DNA from: JAEUKH01 sp964447205 | GTDB lineage: Bacteria; Myxococcota_A; Polyangia; Polyangiales; Ga0077539 | DNA: 64,000 bases | Direction of reading: 5' to 3' | Assembly: GCA_964447205.1 (NCBI GenBank) | Contig: CAYUSB010000022.1 | Location: forward strand, 62,001-126,000 | In this document: piece by piece, positions 26,040 to 34,083 of the stretch | Layout of the letters: every line of letters begins with the position of its first letter | Numbering within the stretch: the stretch's first letter is position 1 | The notes under the pieces: model-generated | What the model was told of the DNA's origin: nothing | The model's input: only the letters and a program-made list of their open reading frames with translations | The model's database searches: none | Translations under genes and position numbers: made by a program

Positions 26040-26453
26040 GCGTCTCGAAACGCCGACACTGCGAAGGGCGCAGACCTGGGGCGACGGCCGGGTGGAACTG
26101 CCCGCCCAGGATGGGACAGGGCGCCCCCGGCGCTCCCCACGAGACGATGGTAGTCCTCCTGCGCGAGCACCACGAGTGGCTCCGCGTCCTCGTCGAGGTC
26201 ATCACGAAGCGGATCCTTCCCCGGGAACCTCAAGCCTATCGACCCGGCCATCCGGGTCGCCAAGCCTGTACGCGATACCCAATCCCCATGGTTGTGGCCG
26301 CGCCGTGAGGTCGTGACGCTCGATGCATGCGCTCACCTCGTCGTCCTCCGCTCCGCGTCGCCCTCGAACCCCGTCGTCAACACCTCGAAGTTTGGGCCAG
26401 TAGCGACCTCACGGGCCCGTCCTACGCGACTCTTGTCAGGCGCCACCTAAACT
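26040..26453. other. Intergenic stretch with a possible antitoxin remnant
   Basis: The minus strand at about 26024-26263 contains a DEDAEPLVVLAQEDYHRLVG segment that resembles the C-terminal half of Phd/YefM antitoxins (EPLVVLSREDYERL pattern). The N-terminal DNA-binding half and a toxin partner are absent, so if real it is a fragment. The rest shows nothing convincing. It ends at the terminal repeat of the ISL3 remnant. Confidence 0.3.
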
Positions 26454-26860
26454 GGGTCTTCCGCACTTTGTGTGGAGGTGGTTGCGCCCCGTCGTGCGCG
26501 TCCCAACTTGCCATCCGAGCTGACACCCGTAACCCATGCCCCCGGCCCTCGGCGGCGTCTCCTCCAGCGATGCTCGCGACGATCGGACACCATGACCGTC
26601 GCGGCGCCTACGGGGCCGTCCGCGCCCTACGCCCTGGCCTCGGCCACAGGGGCCCGTCCGTAGGCCTCGCCGGGCCTCTGCGATGCCTCAGGCAACGTGC
26701 AGGACGCGCTGCCGGAGCAGCCCGATGCTGGCCCGGCCATACATCTGGCGCTTGAGCATCTTGAGTTGGTGGACCTGGCCCTCGGTCTGTCCGTTGTTCC
26801 AGGGCAGTTCGACCACGGCGCGGACTGCGGCCTCGTCGCCCCCCCAGGACGATCGGCGAC
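26454..26860 (-). mobile_element. ISL3-family element remnant with transposase C-terminus
   Basis: On the minus strand the sequence reads VELPWNNGQTEGQVHQLKML then KRQMYGRASIGLLRQRVLHV and a stop at 26688-26690. This is the signature end of ISL3 transposases, including the catalytic Glu in GQTEGQ. About 235 bp of trailing sequence then runs to the terminal GGGTCTTCCGCACTTTGTG at 26454. The 5' part of the transposase is missing beyond about 26860. It is the most complete of three copies and inverted relative to the one at 16832. Confidence 0.75.
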
Positions 26861-26987
26861 CTACGCCGAGAGCACAGAGAGTCTCTCGACGTAGGTCTCG
26901 GCGCGGAACAAATCGGATTTAGCTCCGATTTTAGCTCCGGCCCGGAGCCGAACTGGCTAACTGCTTGTAATCACTGAGGAAAATCAG

Positions 26988-27061
26988 TCGGGGCGAGAGG
27001 ATTCGAACCTCCGACTCCCTGGTCCCGAACCAGGTGCGCTACCAGGCTGCGCTACGCCCCG
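26988..27061 (-). tRNA. tRNA-Pro (anticodon CGG)
   Basis: The cloverleaf folds cleanly on the minus strand. The acceptor CGGGGCG pairs with CGCCCCG, and the D arm has CCTGGTAG. The anticodon stem CCTGG/CCAGG encloses TTCGGGA with anticodon CGG. The T-arm has the TTCGAAT loop and the discriminator base is A. Bacterial tRNA-Pro genes typically begin with C, as here. The CCA tail is not encoded. The 3' end faces the accessory region on the left, the orientation expected if integrases target this tRNA. Confidence 0.95.
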
Positions 27062-27116
27062 TACAGGGACGCGGTGTCTACCCCCGGCCCTGCGCCGCGT
27101 CAAGGACAATCGTCGG

Positions 27117-29885
27117 TCACCCGGGCGGGCGGCACACCACCCCGGGCAGGCTGCCGAGGTTGTTGCCCTCGCGGCACTCGAGCCGCGTGCGTCCGTCGTC
27201 GGACACCACCGTGAGGGTCACGGGCTGGTCCTCGGGGGGCCGGGCCCAGTCGCACGTGAGGGTCACGCACTGGCCTGGTTCCAGGGCTCGGGGGGTCGCC
27301 GCGGTGCACACCGGCTGGGCCCCCGCCGCCCCCGGGTCGCCCGCGTAGAGGCCCACCGGGAGGGCGTCGGGCAGGGGGGCCGTCCCGCGGTTGCAGGCCC
27401 GGAAGGTGAGACGGGCGGCCCCCGAGGCGAGGCACATAAAACCCTCCCCCGCCCCCGTGGCGTCGCCCGAGCGCATCGTCTCCGCCGTGCCCTGCACGTT
27501 GGTGCGGAAGTTGTTGAGCGAACGCTCCCGCCAGTTGCGCCGAGACACCCCGCTCGCCGGGACCCGGCCGTCGTCGCCGATGTTGGTGACGTGGTAGGTG
27601 TGCTGGTTCCAGATCATGCGGGAGCCGACCCAACGGTCGGCGATGTCGCTGTACACCCGGATCCCACGGACCCCCACCGGACGGGAGGCCCGACAGGTGT
27701 TTCCCGAGCCCGCCGTGCCCGCAGGAGGCGGGGCGCAGACGTAGGTGCACTCCCGCCCCGGCCCTGCGTCCTCGGTGCCTCCCGGGCAGCACTCCCGGTC
27801 TTGCAGGCACCGACAAAACCCCTCCACGCACACCCCCGACGGGCAGTCGGTCCCCGCGGCGCACCGGATGCCCGCAAACTGCACGTCGACGTTGCGGGGC
27901 CCCACCCCCGGGCACGCGATCCCCGTCGTGGTCGACCCGCAGTTGAAGTTGCTGCCCACCACAAGCTCGGCCCGCAGGTCGCCGTCTACGTCGGCCACCA
28001 CGGGGTTTTCGTACCAGGTGCACGACGAGTGGTGCTGCGAGAAGAGCACCGTCCCCGTGCGTCCGTCGTAGACCCGGGCGAAGCACTCGTCGGCGTACAC
28101 GGCCTCGACCCGGCCGTCGCCCTCGAAGTCGAAGCTCGTCGAGCCCGTCACGTTGGAGCTCATGTCCTGCGACGGGCGCGACCACAAGACCCCCGTGCGC
28201 CCCGTAGCGTCGCAGCGCCCCCCGAGGCGGGCCAGGGTCGAGACCTGGGCGCAGTCGGGGTCGAACACCGTGTAGGCCTGGGCCCCCGCCGCGGCGACCT
28301 CGGGCAGGCCGTCCCCGTCGAAGTCGGCCACCGTCGGAGGACCCCCGGTGCCCCCTCCGGGCAGGGCCACGGGGCCGAAGACCGTCCGGCCGTCCATCGT
28401 GTCGATGCGGATGTGTCCCGCGCTCGCCACGGCGACCTCGGGCAGGGCCGGGTCGTTCACCTGGGGGCTCGTGTACGCCCCGAAGTTGGCCACCGCCACG
28501 TGGCCCTCGCCGCATCCCCCTCCCGTACAGTCCCCGCGCTGATACCAGCTCTCCCGCACCCAGGCCCGGGTCGGAACATCCCACCGATACACCCCCGACC
28601 CCGTGACGAGCTCCATCTCGTCGTCCTCGTCGATGTCCACCACCACCGAGAATCCGCCGGCGGAATAGCCCCGGATCGTAGGCATGACCGACTCGCCCCC
28701 GAGGTACACCCCCGTGCGTCCGTCGAAGACCATCCCGTGCCGCAAGACCTCGGGCCTGCCGTCGTTGTCGAGGTCGACCAGGGAGGGCCCCGACCAGCCC
28801 CCTCCGGTCGGGTTGAAGGCCATCCCATCCCGGCTCGAACGCCACAAGACCTCCCAACGCCCGCGCGGAGGCGGCGGGGGAGGCGGCCCGGCGTCTACCG
28901 GCTCGCTGTCGGGGGTGTCGGCCCCGCTCCCGTCGTCCGCGTCGGCTGGGGCTGCGTCGCCCGGGGCCGCGTCGCCTGTGCCGGCGCCGTCCGCGGGGGT
29001 CGCGGCGTCGTCGGAGCTCGCGTCCATCTCCGTGCCCGCGTCCCCTCCGGGGGTGTTGAGCACGAAGTGGAAGGCCACGATCCCGCCCCCGGCCTTGAAG
29101 GCCACGATCTCGGGGCGGCCGTCGCCGTCGAGGTCGCCGACGGCCACGGGCGACGAGTGCGACACCATCTGCATGGAGAGGTTGTCTTGCAGGGTGCAGG
29201 TGCGGCCGTCGAGGATCCGGATGAGCCCCGTGGGGAGCTCGCTCGACCCGTCGGCCCCGTCGTCGAAGACCGCGATGATGCTCGGGCGGGCGGGGGTGTC
29301 GGGGTCGCGGTACACCCGCAGGTCGGCCACCATGGGGGTCGACAGGACGTGCAGGTGCTCGGGGAAGGCGTCGCCCGCGGGGGCCTCGGAGAAGCGGCAC
29401 TGCACCGCGGGGGCGAAGACCCCCGGGCGGATCTCGCGGGTGCAGGCCGGGTCGGTGGCCCCGGTCGCGTACGGGACGCAGCGGTGGAGGGGGGTGGCGC
29501 AGCGGCTGTCGTTGCGGCAGTCGTCGTTGCTGGTGCAGGGGCCGTGGTCGGGGAGGCACACCTGGTCGATGCACACCTGACCCGCGGGGCAGCCCATGGT
29601 GTCGCAGGCCCGAGGCCCGGTGTCGATCACGAGGGGTCGGTCGATCATGAGGGGCGGGATGTCGAAGCCCTCGGGCACGTCGCTCGCGTCGGGGCGGGCG
29701 AGGTCGTCCGGGGGGCCCGCGTCGCCGCCGCCCCCGAGGTCGTCGGCCGTGTCGCTCAGGGCGTCGCGTACGAACGGATCGCCCGCGTCGGAGCCGCTCC
29801 CCGTCCCGTCGTCGCACCCCGCGCCGAGTAGGGCTACGGTGCAGGCCACCGTCCACCATCGTCGAGACTGGGTCGCCGGATTCAC
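27117..29885 (-). CDS. Large FG-GAP-like surface lipoprotein
   Basis: This 922-aa protein has a GTG start at VNPATQSRRWWT and a lipobox ALLGAGCDDG. A long Asp/Gly/Ala linker follows, then a Cys-rich unit (CPAGQVCIDQVC, CTSNDDCRNDSRC). The main body repeats strands with DLDGDGRPEIV, DIDEDDEMELV, DFDGDGLPEVA and DVDGDLRAELV, the Ca-binding loops of FG-GAP/VCBS beta-propellers. A second linker rich in Asp/Ala divides the propeller at about residue 300-350. The C-terminus has an immunoglobulin-like segment. Surface attachment and Ca-dependent folding are inferred from the family; the ligand is unknown. Confidence 0.75.
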   Translation of the reverse strand: MNPATQSRRWWTVACTVALLGAGCDDGTGSGSDAGDPFVRDALSDTADDLGGGGDAGPPDDLARPDASDVPEGFDIPPLMIDRPLVIDTGPRACDTMGCPAGQVCIDQVCLPDHGPCTSNDDCRNDSRCATPLHRCVPYATGATDPACTREIRPGVFAPAVQCRFSEAPAGDAFPEHLHVLSTPMVADLRVYRDPDTPARPSIIAVFDDGADGSSELPTGLIRILDGRTCTLQDNLSMQMVSHSSPVAVGDLDGDGRPEIVAFKAGGGIVAFHFVLNTPGGDAGTEMDASSDDAATPADGAGTGDAAPGDAAPADADDGSGADTPDSEPVDAGPPPPPPPRGRWEVLWRSSRDGMAFNPTGGGWSGPSLVDLDNDGRPEVLRHGMVFDGRTGVYLGGESVMPTIRGYSAGGFSVVVDIDEDDEMELVTGSGVYRWDVPTRAWVRESWYQRGDCTGGGCGEGHVAVANFGAYTSPQVNDPALPEVAVASAGHIRIDTMDGRTVFGPVALPGGGTGGPPTVADFDGDGLPEVAAAGAQAYTVFDPDCAQVSTLARLGGRCDATGRTGVLWSRPSQDMSSNVTGSTSFDFEGDGRVEAVYADECFARVYDGRTGTVLFSQHHSSCTWYENPVVADVDGDLRAELVVGSNFNCGSTTTGIACPGVGPRNVDVQFAGIRCAAGTDCPSGVCVEGFCRCLQDRECCPGGTEDAGPGRECTYVCAPPPAGTAGSGNTCRASRPVGVRGIRVYSDIADRWVGSRMIWNQHTYHVTNIGDDGRVPASGVSRRNWRERSLNNFRTNVQGTAETMRSGDATGAGEGFMCLASGAARLTFRACNRGTAPLPDALPVGLYAGDPGAAGAQPVCTAATPRALEPGQCVTLTCDWARPPEDQPVTLTVVSDDGRTRLECREGNNLGSLPGVVCRPPG

Positions 29886-29974
29886 GCGCGAACCGTACCA
29901 CCATCCTCCCCCCGACGCGTACGCGGGCCACGCGCCGCAGGGCCGTGGTGTCGTGGCCGTCGGGACGCGGGCCT

Positions 29975-31507
29975 TCAGGCGATGAGGGCCACGCGCCAGC
30001 GGGTGCGGCCTACGGTCCAGGTCTGTCCGTCGGCGAGGGGGACGGGGTCGTCGCTGTTGAGGGCCGCCACGAGGGATCCGGCCCGGGATCGCAGGCGCCA
30101 CACGGACTTCCCGGCGAGGTCGGGGGGCAGAGGGAGGGCGTGGTCCGCGCCCGCGGCGGCCGTGGCCTCGAGGAGCACGAGGAGATGGACGAGGCCTGCT
30201 CCGTAGCCGTCGACCCGGGTGAGGCGGGCCCAGGGGGGAAGCTCCCCGGCCTCGGCGGGGCCGTGCTCAAACACAAACCGAACGTGGGGACCGAGCCCGA
30301 GGATGTCGCCGTGGGCGAGGGGGGTTCCGTCCGGGTCGGCGGGGATCTTCTGGGCGTTGACGGTGGTGCCCGAGGCGCTCTGCAGGTCGACGACGCGGGC
30401 TCCTCCGCCCTTCCATCCGAGGCGGCAGTGGCGCCGGGAGACGGTGCGCATCCTGGCGTCGTTGTCGCGGCCTGGGGGCAGGCAACGCACGACGATGTGC
30501 CCCGTACGCCCGACGACCACCTGGGCCCCGGCCAGGAGCTGCACGGGCCCCTCCAGGGCGTCGCAGACCAGCTCGGCGCTGGGGACAGGGTCGAGGACCC
30601 CTTCGGGGGCCGAGGCGTGTTCGGTGGGGGCGGCGGGGAGCACAAACCCGCCGACGACCTGGAGGGCCTGGCGCATGGCCGCGGCGCTGCGAAACCGCTT
30701 CGCCGGGTCTTTCTCGAGGGACACCCGCACCACGGGCTCGTAGGCCCGGGCGAGCGACGACAGGCCCGGGTCCATCGCCGGGACATCCATCTCCGCGTGC
30801 ATCCGGGCGATCTCGCGGAGGGTGGGGGCCGTGAAGGGAGGCGACGCGGTGAGCATCTCGTAGAGCAGGGCCCCGACGGCGTAGAGGTCGGCCCGCAGGT
30901 CGATGTCGCTTCCGCGCCACTGCTCGGGGGCCATGTACTCGGGGGTTCCCATGACCATGCCCTGGGCGGTGTCGAGGGCCACCGAGCCCTCGAGGGCCCC
31001 GTCGAGGATCTTGGCGAGGCCGAAGTCGGTGAGCCGGGCGACCTCCCCGGCGGGGTCGTCGGGGGCGGGGGCGAGGAGCACGTTCTCGGGTTTGACGTCG
31101 CGGTGCAGGATGCCCCGGCCGTGGGCCTCCTCCAGGGCGGTGAGGATCTGGGCGGCCCAGGTCCCCGCGCAGCGCGGATGGACCCCGCCGTGGGCGAGGG
31201 CCTCGTCGAGCCCCCGGCCGAGGACGGCCTCGGAGACGAGGTAGCGGGTTCCGTCAAGTCGCTTGCCTACGTCGTACACCCGCACGGTGTACGGCGACCG
31301 CAGGACCGAGGCCGCCCGGGCCTCCCGCGAGAACCTCGCCGCCACGTGGGGGTCGCCCACCCGGTCGTCGCGGAGCAGCCCGAGGGCCACCTGGCGTTGC
31401 CCGAGGCGGTCCCAGGCGAGGTACACCCGCTTCGCCGCACCCTCGCCGAGCGTACGAACGATCTGGTATCGGCCCGCGACGAGTGATCCTGGCGCCAGAT
31501 CGAGCAC
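29975..31507 (-). CDS. Hanks-type Ser/Thr kinase with C-terminal FHA domain, atypical catalytic lysine
   Basis: This 510-aa protein (GTG start at VLDLAPGSLVAGRY) has a kinase domain at residues 14-290 and an FHA domain at about 325-415 (GRT, SRRHC, SASGTTVN). The catalytic loop HRDVKPEN (His135, Asp137, Lys139, Asn142) and DFG (161-163) are intact. However, the VAIK position reads VALG (Gly43, codon GGG) and the Gly-rich loop is GEGAAK. Loss of that lysine usually abolishes ATP anchoring, so it may be a pseudokinase or use another lysine. FHA suggests it binds phospho-Thr partners. It starts 68 bp from the divergent gene at 31575. Confidence 0.8.
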   Translation of the reverse strand: MLDLAPGSLVAGRYQIVRTLGEGAAKRVYLAWDRLGQRQVALGLLRDDRVGDPHVAARFSREARAASVLRSPYTVRVYDVGKRLDGTRYLVSEAVLGRGLDEALAHGGVHPRCAGTWAAQILTALEEAHGRGILHRDVKPENVLLAPAPDDPAGEVARLTDFGLAKILDGALEGSVALDTAQGMVMGTPEYMAPEQWRGSDIDLRADLYAVGALLYEMLTASPPFTAPTLREIARMHAEMDVPAMDPGLSSLARAYEPVVRVSLEKDPAKRFRSAAAMRQALQVVGGFVLPAAPTEHASAPEGVLDPVPSAELVCDALEGPVQLLAGAQVVVGRTGHIVVRCLPPGRDNDARMRTVSRRHCRLGWKGGGARVVDLQSASGTTVNAQKIPADPDGTPLAHGDILGLGPHVRFVFEHGPAEAGELPPWARLTRVDGYGAGLVHLLVLLEATAAAGADHALPLPPDLAGKSVWRLRSRAGSLVAALNSDDPVPLADGQTWTVGRTRWRVALIA

Positions 31508-31574
31508 GCCCCGAGGGTACACCCCGCGGGTGGATTGACGAAGCCCGCGCCCGGGAGTACCCGAGAGCACCCCA

Positions 31575-32570
31575 ATGACCGCCGCCACCCCCGCCGCCCT
31601 CCAGGCCGAAGGCCAGGCCATCACAGACGAACTCCTGGCCCTTCTCTCCGAGGCCCGGCTGTCGGCCGCCTCGGAGGCCTGGCGCGAGGAGCTGGCCCAG
31701 GCCGCCCGGCAGCGGGTGGGGGCCTTGTCCGAGCGGGTTCGGCGCGCGGCGGCGGAGGCCGAGGCGGTGGTCGAGCCTCGCCTGGCCACCCTGCGCGAGC
31801 GGATGGGGCAGCTCGCCGGGGTGATGGAGCGCGCGGCCCCGACCGTGGTGGAGGCCACCCCGACGGGACGGGCCGAGGGCTGGGTGGCGACGTGGGAGGC
31901 GTTTCGTCGGGAGGTTCAGCCCGCCGTCGACGCCCTGGCCGAGAGCCTGAAGGAGCTGCCCGCCCGGCCCTCCAACGCCCGCCGGATGGTGCTCCACGTG
32001 TGCATGGGCCTGACCACCACGGCCCTCGTCTACCTCCTGCCCCGCTTCTGGCTCATCGCGGTCCCCGGGGTCGTGGCCCTTTGGGCCTGGGGGGCCGAGA
32101 TCTCCCGCGCCCGCTCGCCCCGCATCAACGCCGCCCTCATGCGCTTCTTCGGCCCCGTGGCCCACGCCCACGAGTGGCGCCGCATCAACTCGTCCACCTG
32201 GTTTACCACCGCCCTCCTGCTCCTGGCCCTCACCTGCCCGCGGGTGTCGTGCGCCATGGCCACCCTCACCCTCGGCCTGGGTGACCCCGCCGCGGCCCTC
32301 GTGGGGCGCCGCTGGGGCCGGACCAGGCTGCGCTCCAACCGCTCCCTGGAGGGCACCCTGACCTTCGTGGCGGTGGCCTCCCTGGCCTGCTTCGCCCTGC
32401 TCCGCGCGATCCACCCGCAGTACGGGGTGGGCACCGCGGTCCTGGCCGCGGTGGTCGCGGGCGTCTCGGGGGCCCTGGCCGAGGCGTTCTCGACACGGAT
32501 CGACGACAACTTCAGCATCCCCGTGAGCGTGGCCGCCGCCACCGCGGCCGTCCTGGGCCTCCTCCGCTAA
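31575..32570 (+). CDS. Dolichol/phytol-kinase family membrane protein (SEC59/DGK1/VTE5 type)
   Basis: This 331-aa protein has an N-terminal helical, Ala/Glu/Arg-rich segment (1-135) likely to form coiled coil, then a membrane domain. Residues about 140-331 have five to seven TM helices. The signature LGLGDPAAALVGRRWGRTRL followed by SNRSLEGTLTFV matches CTP- or ATP-dependent polyprenol, phytol and diacylglycerol kinases. The product would be a lipid phosphate at the inner membrane. The soluble N-terminal coiled coil is unusual in the family. It is divergent from the FHA kinase gene, so the two may share a promoter. Confidence 0.7.
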   Translation: MTAATPAALQAEGQAITDELLALLSEARLSAASEAWREELAQAARQRVGALSERVRRAAAEAEAVVEPRLATLRERMGQLAGVMERAAPTVVEATPTGRAEGWVATWEAFRREVQPAVDALAESLKELPARPSNARRMVLHVCMGLTTTALVYLLPRFWLIAVPGVVALWAWGAEISRARSPRINAALMRFFGPVAHAHEWRRINSSTWFTTALLLLALTCPRVSCAMATLTLGLGDPAAALVGRRWGRTRLRSNRSLEGTLTFVAVASLACFALLRAIHPQYGVGTAVLAAVVAGVSGALAEAFSTRIDDNFSIPVSVAAATAAVLGLLR

Positions 32571-32639
32571 CGCGGTTGCCGATCTGTCCAAGCGTCAGGT
32601 ACGGGGCCGGGATAGACCCATCGGGCGAAGGAGGTCGAC

Positions 32640-33074
32640 ATGGCGATTGCAGAGTGTTTCCCGTACCTGCGGGTGTCCGACGGGCGTGCGGCGATGGTGT
32701 TCTACCGCGAGGTCTTCGGCGCCAAGGAACTCTTCCGGCTGGTCGACCCGAGCAACGGGCGCATCGGCCACGCCGAGCTCGAGCTCGGGCCGGGCATGGT
32801 GCTGATGGTGTCCGACGCGTACCCGGAGATGGGGATCGAGGCCCCGACGGGCAACACGGGGATGTCGCTGCACCTGCACGTCGACGACTGCGACGCCCTC
32901 CTCGCGCGGGCCGTGGCCGCGGGGGCGACCCTCGTGCGGGCGGCCACCGATCAGTTTTATGGCGAGCGTTCGGGGTCGTTTCGTGATCCGTTCGGGCACG
33001 AGTGGATGGTGGGTCACTCGATCGAGACCGTGACCCCCGAGGAGATGCAACGCCGGTGGGACGCCATGGGTTGA
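32640..33074 (+). CDS. VOC-fold (glyoxalase/PhnB-like) protein
   Basis: This 144-aa protein follows GAAGGAGGTCGAC. It holds the beta-alpha-beta-beta-beta modules of the vicinal oxygen chelate fold: FPYLRVSDGRAAMVFYREVF, MVLMVSDAYPEMG, LHLHVDDCDALL and FRDPFGHEWMVGH. The last motif, with DPFGHEW, is typical of PhnB-type members. It may bind a small ligand or metal. The downstream gene, 25 bp on, is an AraC-like regulator, a common pairing. Confidence 0.85.
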   Translation: MAIAECFPYLRVSDGRAAMVFYREVFGAKELFRLVDPSNGRIGHAELELGPGMVLMVSDAYPEMGIEAPTGNTGMSLHLHVDDCDALLARAVAAGATLVRAATDQFYGERSGSFRDPFGHEWMVGHSIETVTPEEMQRRWDAMG

Positions 33075-33099
33075 TCCGCCCTCGGAAGGTGGGCCGTTG

Positions 33100-34083
33100 A
33101 TGCGGGTCGGGGCCCCGCGGCACCCTGCGTTGCGTGGGGTGGTGCGCTTCGTGTGGGCGGGGGAGGCCCGGCCCGTCGCCTGGACCCGCGAGCGCATCGT
33201 GCCGACCGGGCAGATGCATCTGGCGTGGCGCACGGGGCCGACCGCCATCCGGTTGGGTTGGGACGGGGCCCAGGTCGAGCGCTGTGGGGTCGTCGGGGGC
33301 CCGCGGGTGGTGGCCCATGTACACGACACGTCGCCCGGGGCCCGCTCGGTGGGGGTGGCCCTCCTGCCGGGGGCGGGGTCGCGGGTGTTGGGGGTTCCGG
33401 CCCGGGCGTTGGCGGGCATGCATGTGGGTTTGGAGGCCTTGTGGGGCCGCGAGGCCCGGTGGCTTCAGGAGCAGCTTGAGGCCGCCGACGATGCCGAGGC
33501 CGTGGCCCTGGTGGAGGCGGCCCTGGTGGCCCGTCTGCGCCCGGGCGCGACGCCCCCGGGGCTCGGGCGAGCCCTCGTAGCCTTGGAAGAGGGGGTGGCC
33601 GTGGCCGAGGTGGCGAAGAGGCTCGGGCGCTCGGCGCGGACCCTCGGGGGCTGGATGGACGACGCGGTGGGCCTGTCGCCCGCGGCGTGGACGCGGGTGC
33701 GGCGCCTGCAACGGGCCCTGACCCTGGCCGCCGACGAACCCGACGGGGCGGCTCTGGCCCAAGCGGCGGGATACTACGACCAGGCCCACCTGTGCCGGGA
33801 GATCAAGGCCATCGTGGGGGTCACCCTCGGGGACTGGCGCGGTCACCCGTCGGGGGAGCCCAACCATGTGCCCGTGTGGGAGGCGGGCCCTGGAGCGCCG
33901 ACCGGAAAGTCTCCCGTCGCCGCGCTTCCGATCCGCGTCGCCTCGCTGCGTTGCGGTGTCTCGACGGGCATTGAGCCCGTCTTCGCCCCCGCGCCTGGCG
34001 ATGCTTGCGTCTCGTTGCGCAGCTCGGTCCGACTTTCCGGTCGGCGCTCTAGCGGTTGCGGCGGCGCAGGATGGCCAGGATGA
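33100..34083 (+). CDS. AraC-family transcriptional regulator
   Basis: This 327-aa protein has its start at the ATG after TTG. The N-terminal domain (1-150) has sensor-like beta strands (IVPTGQMHLAWR, RSVGVALLPGAG). The C-terminal AraC HTH pair lies at about 160-255: VAEVAKRLGRSARTLGGWMD, then ALAQAAGYYDQAHLCREIKA with the family's G-Y-DQ-H-F/L-R-E pattern. About 70 residues of Pro/Ser/Arg-rich tail extend past the usual end, and the last 35 bp overlap the convergent gene at 34049. The tail may be non-native. It likely regulates the VOC gene. Confidence 0.8.
   Translation: MRVGAPRHPALRGVVRFVWAGEARPVAWTRERIVPTGQMHLAWRTGPTAIRLGWDGAQVERCGVVGGPRVVAHVHDTSPGARSVGVALLPGAGSRVLGVPARALAGMHVGLEALWGREARWLQEQLEAADDAEAVALVEAALVARLRPGATPPGLGRALVALEEGVAVAEVAKRLGRSARTLGGWMDDAVGLSPAAWTRVRRLQRALTLAADEPDGAALAQAAGYYDQAHLCREIKAIVGVTLGDWRGHPSGEPNHVPVWEAGPGAPTGKSPVAALPIRVASLRCGVSTGIEPVFAPAPGDACVSLRSSVRLSGRRSSGCGGAGWPG

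Noticed and set aside
26040..26263. A complete Phd/YefM toxin-antitoxin pair
   Set aside because: Only a C-terminal-like fragment is visible; no start, DNA-binding half or toxin gene follows.
27591..29831. Plus-strand 746-codon frame opposite the FG-GAP lipoprotein
   Set aside because: Val/His/Arg-rich shadow of a strongly biased gene; no motif or ribosome site.
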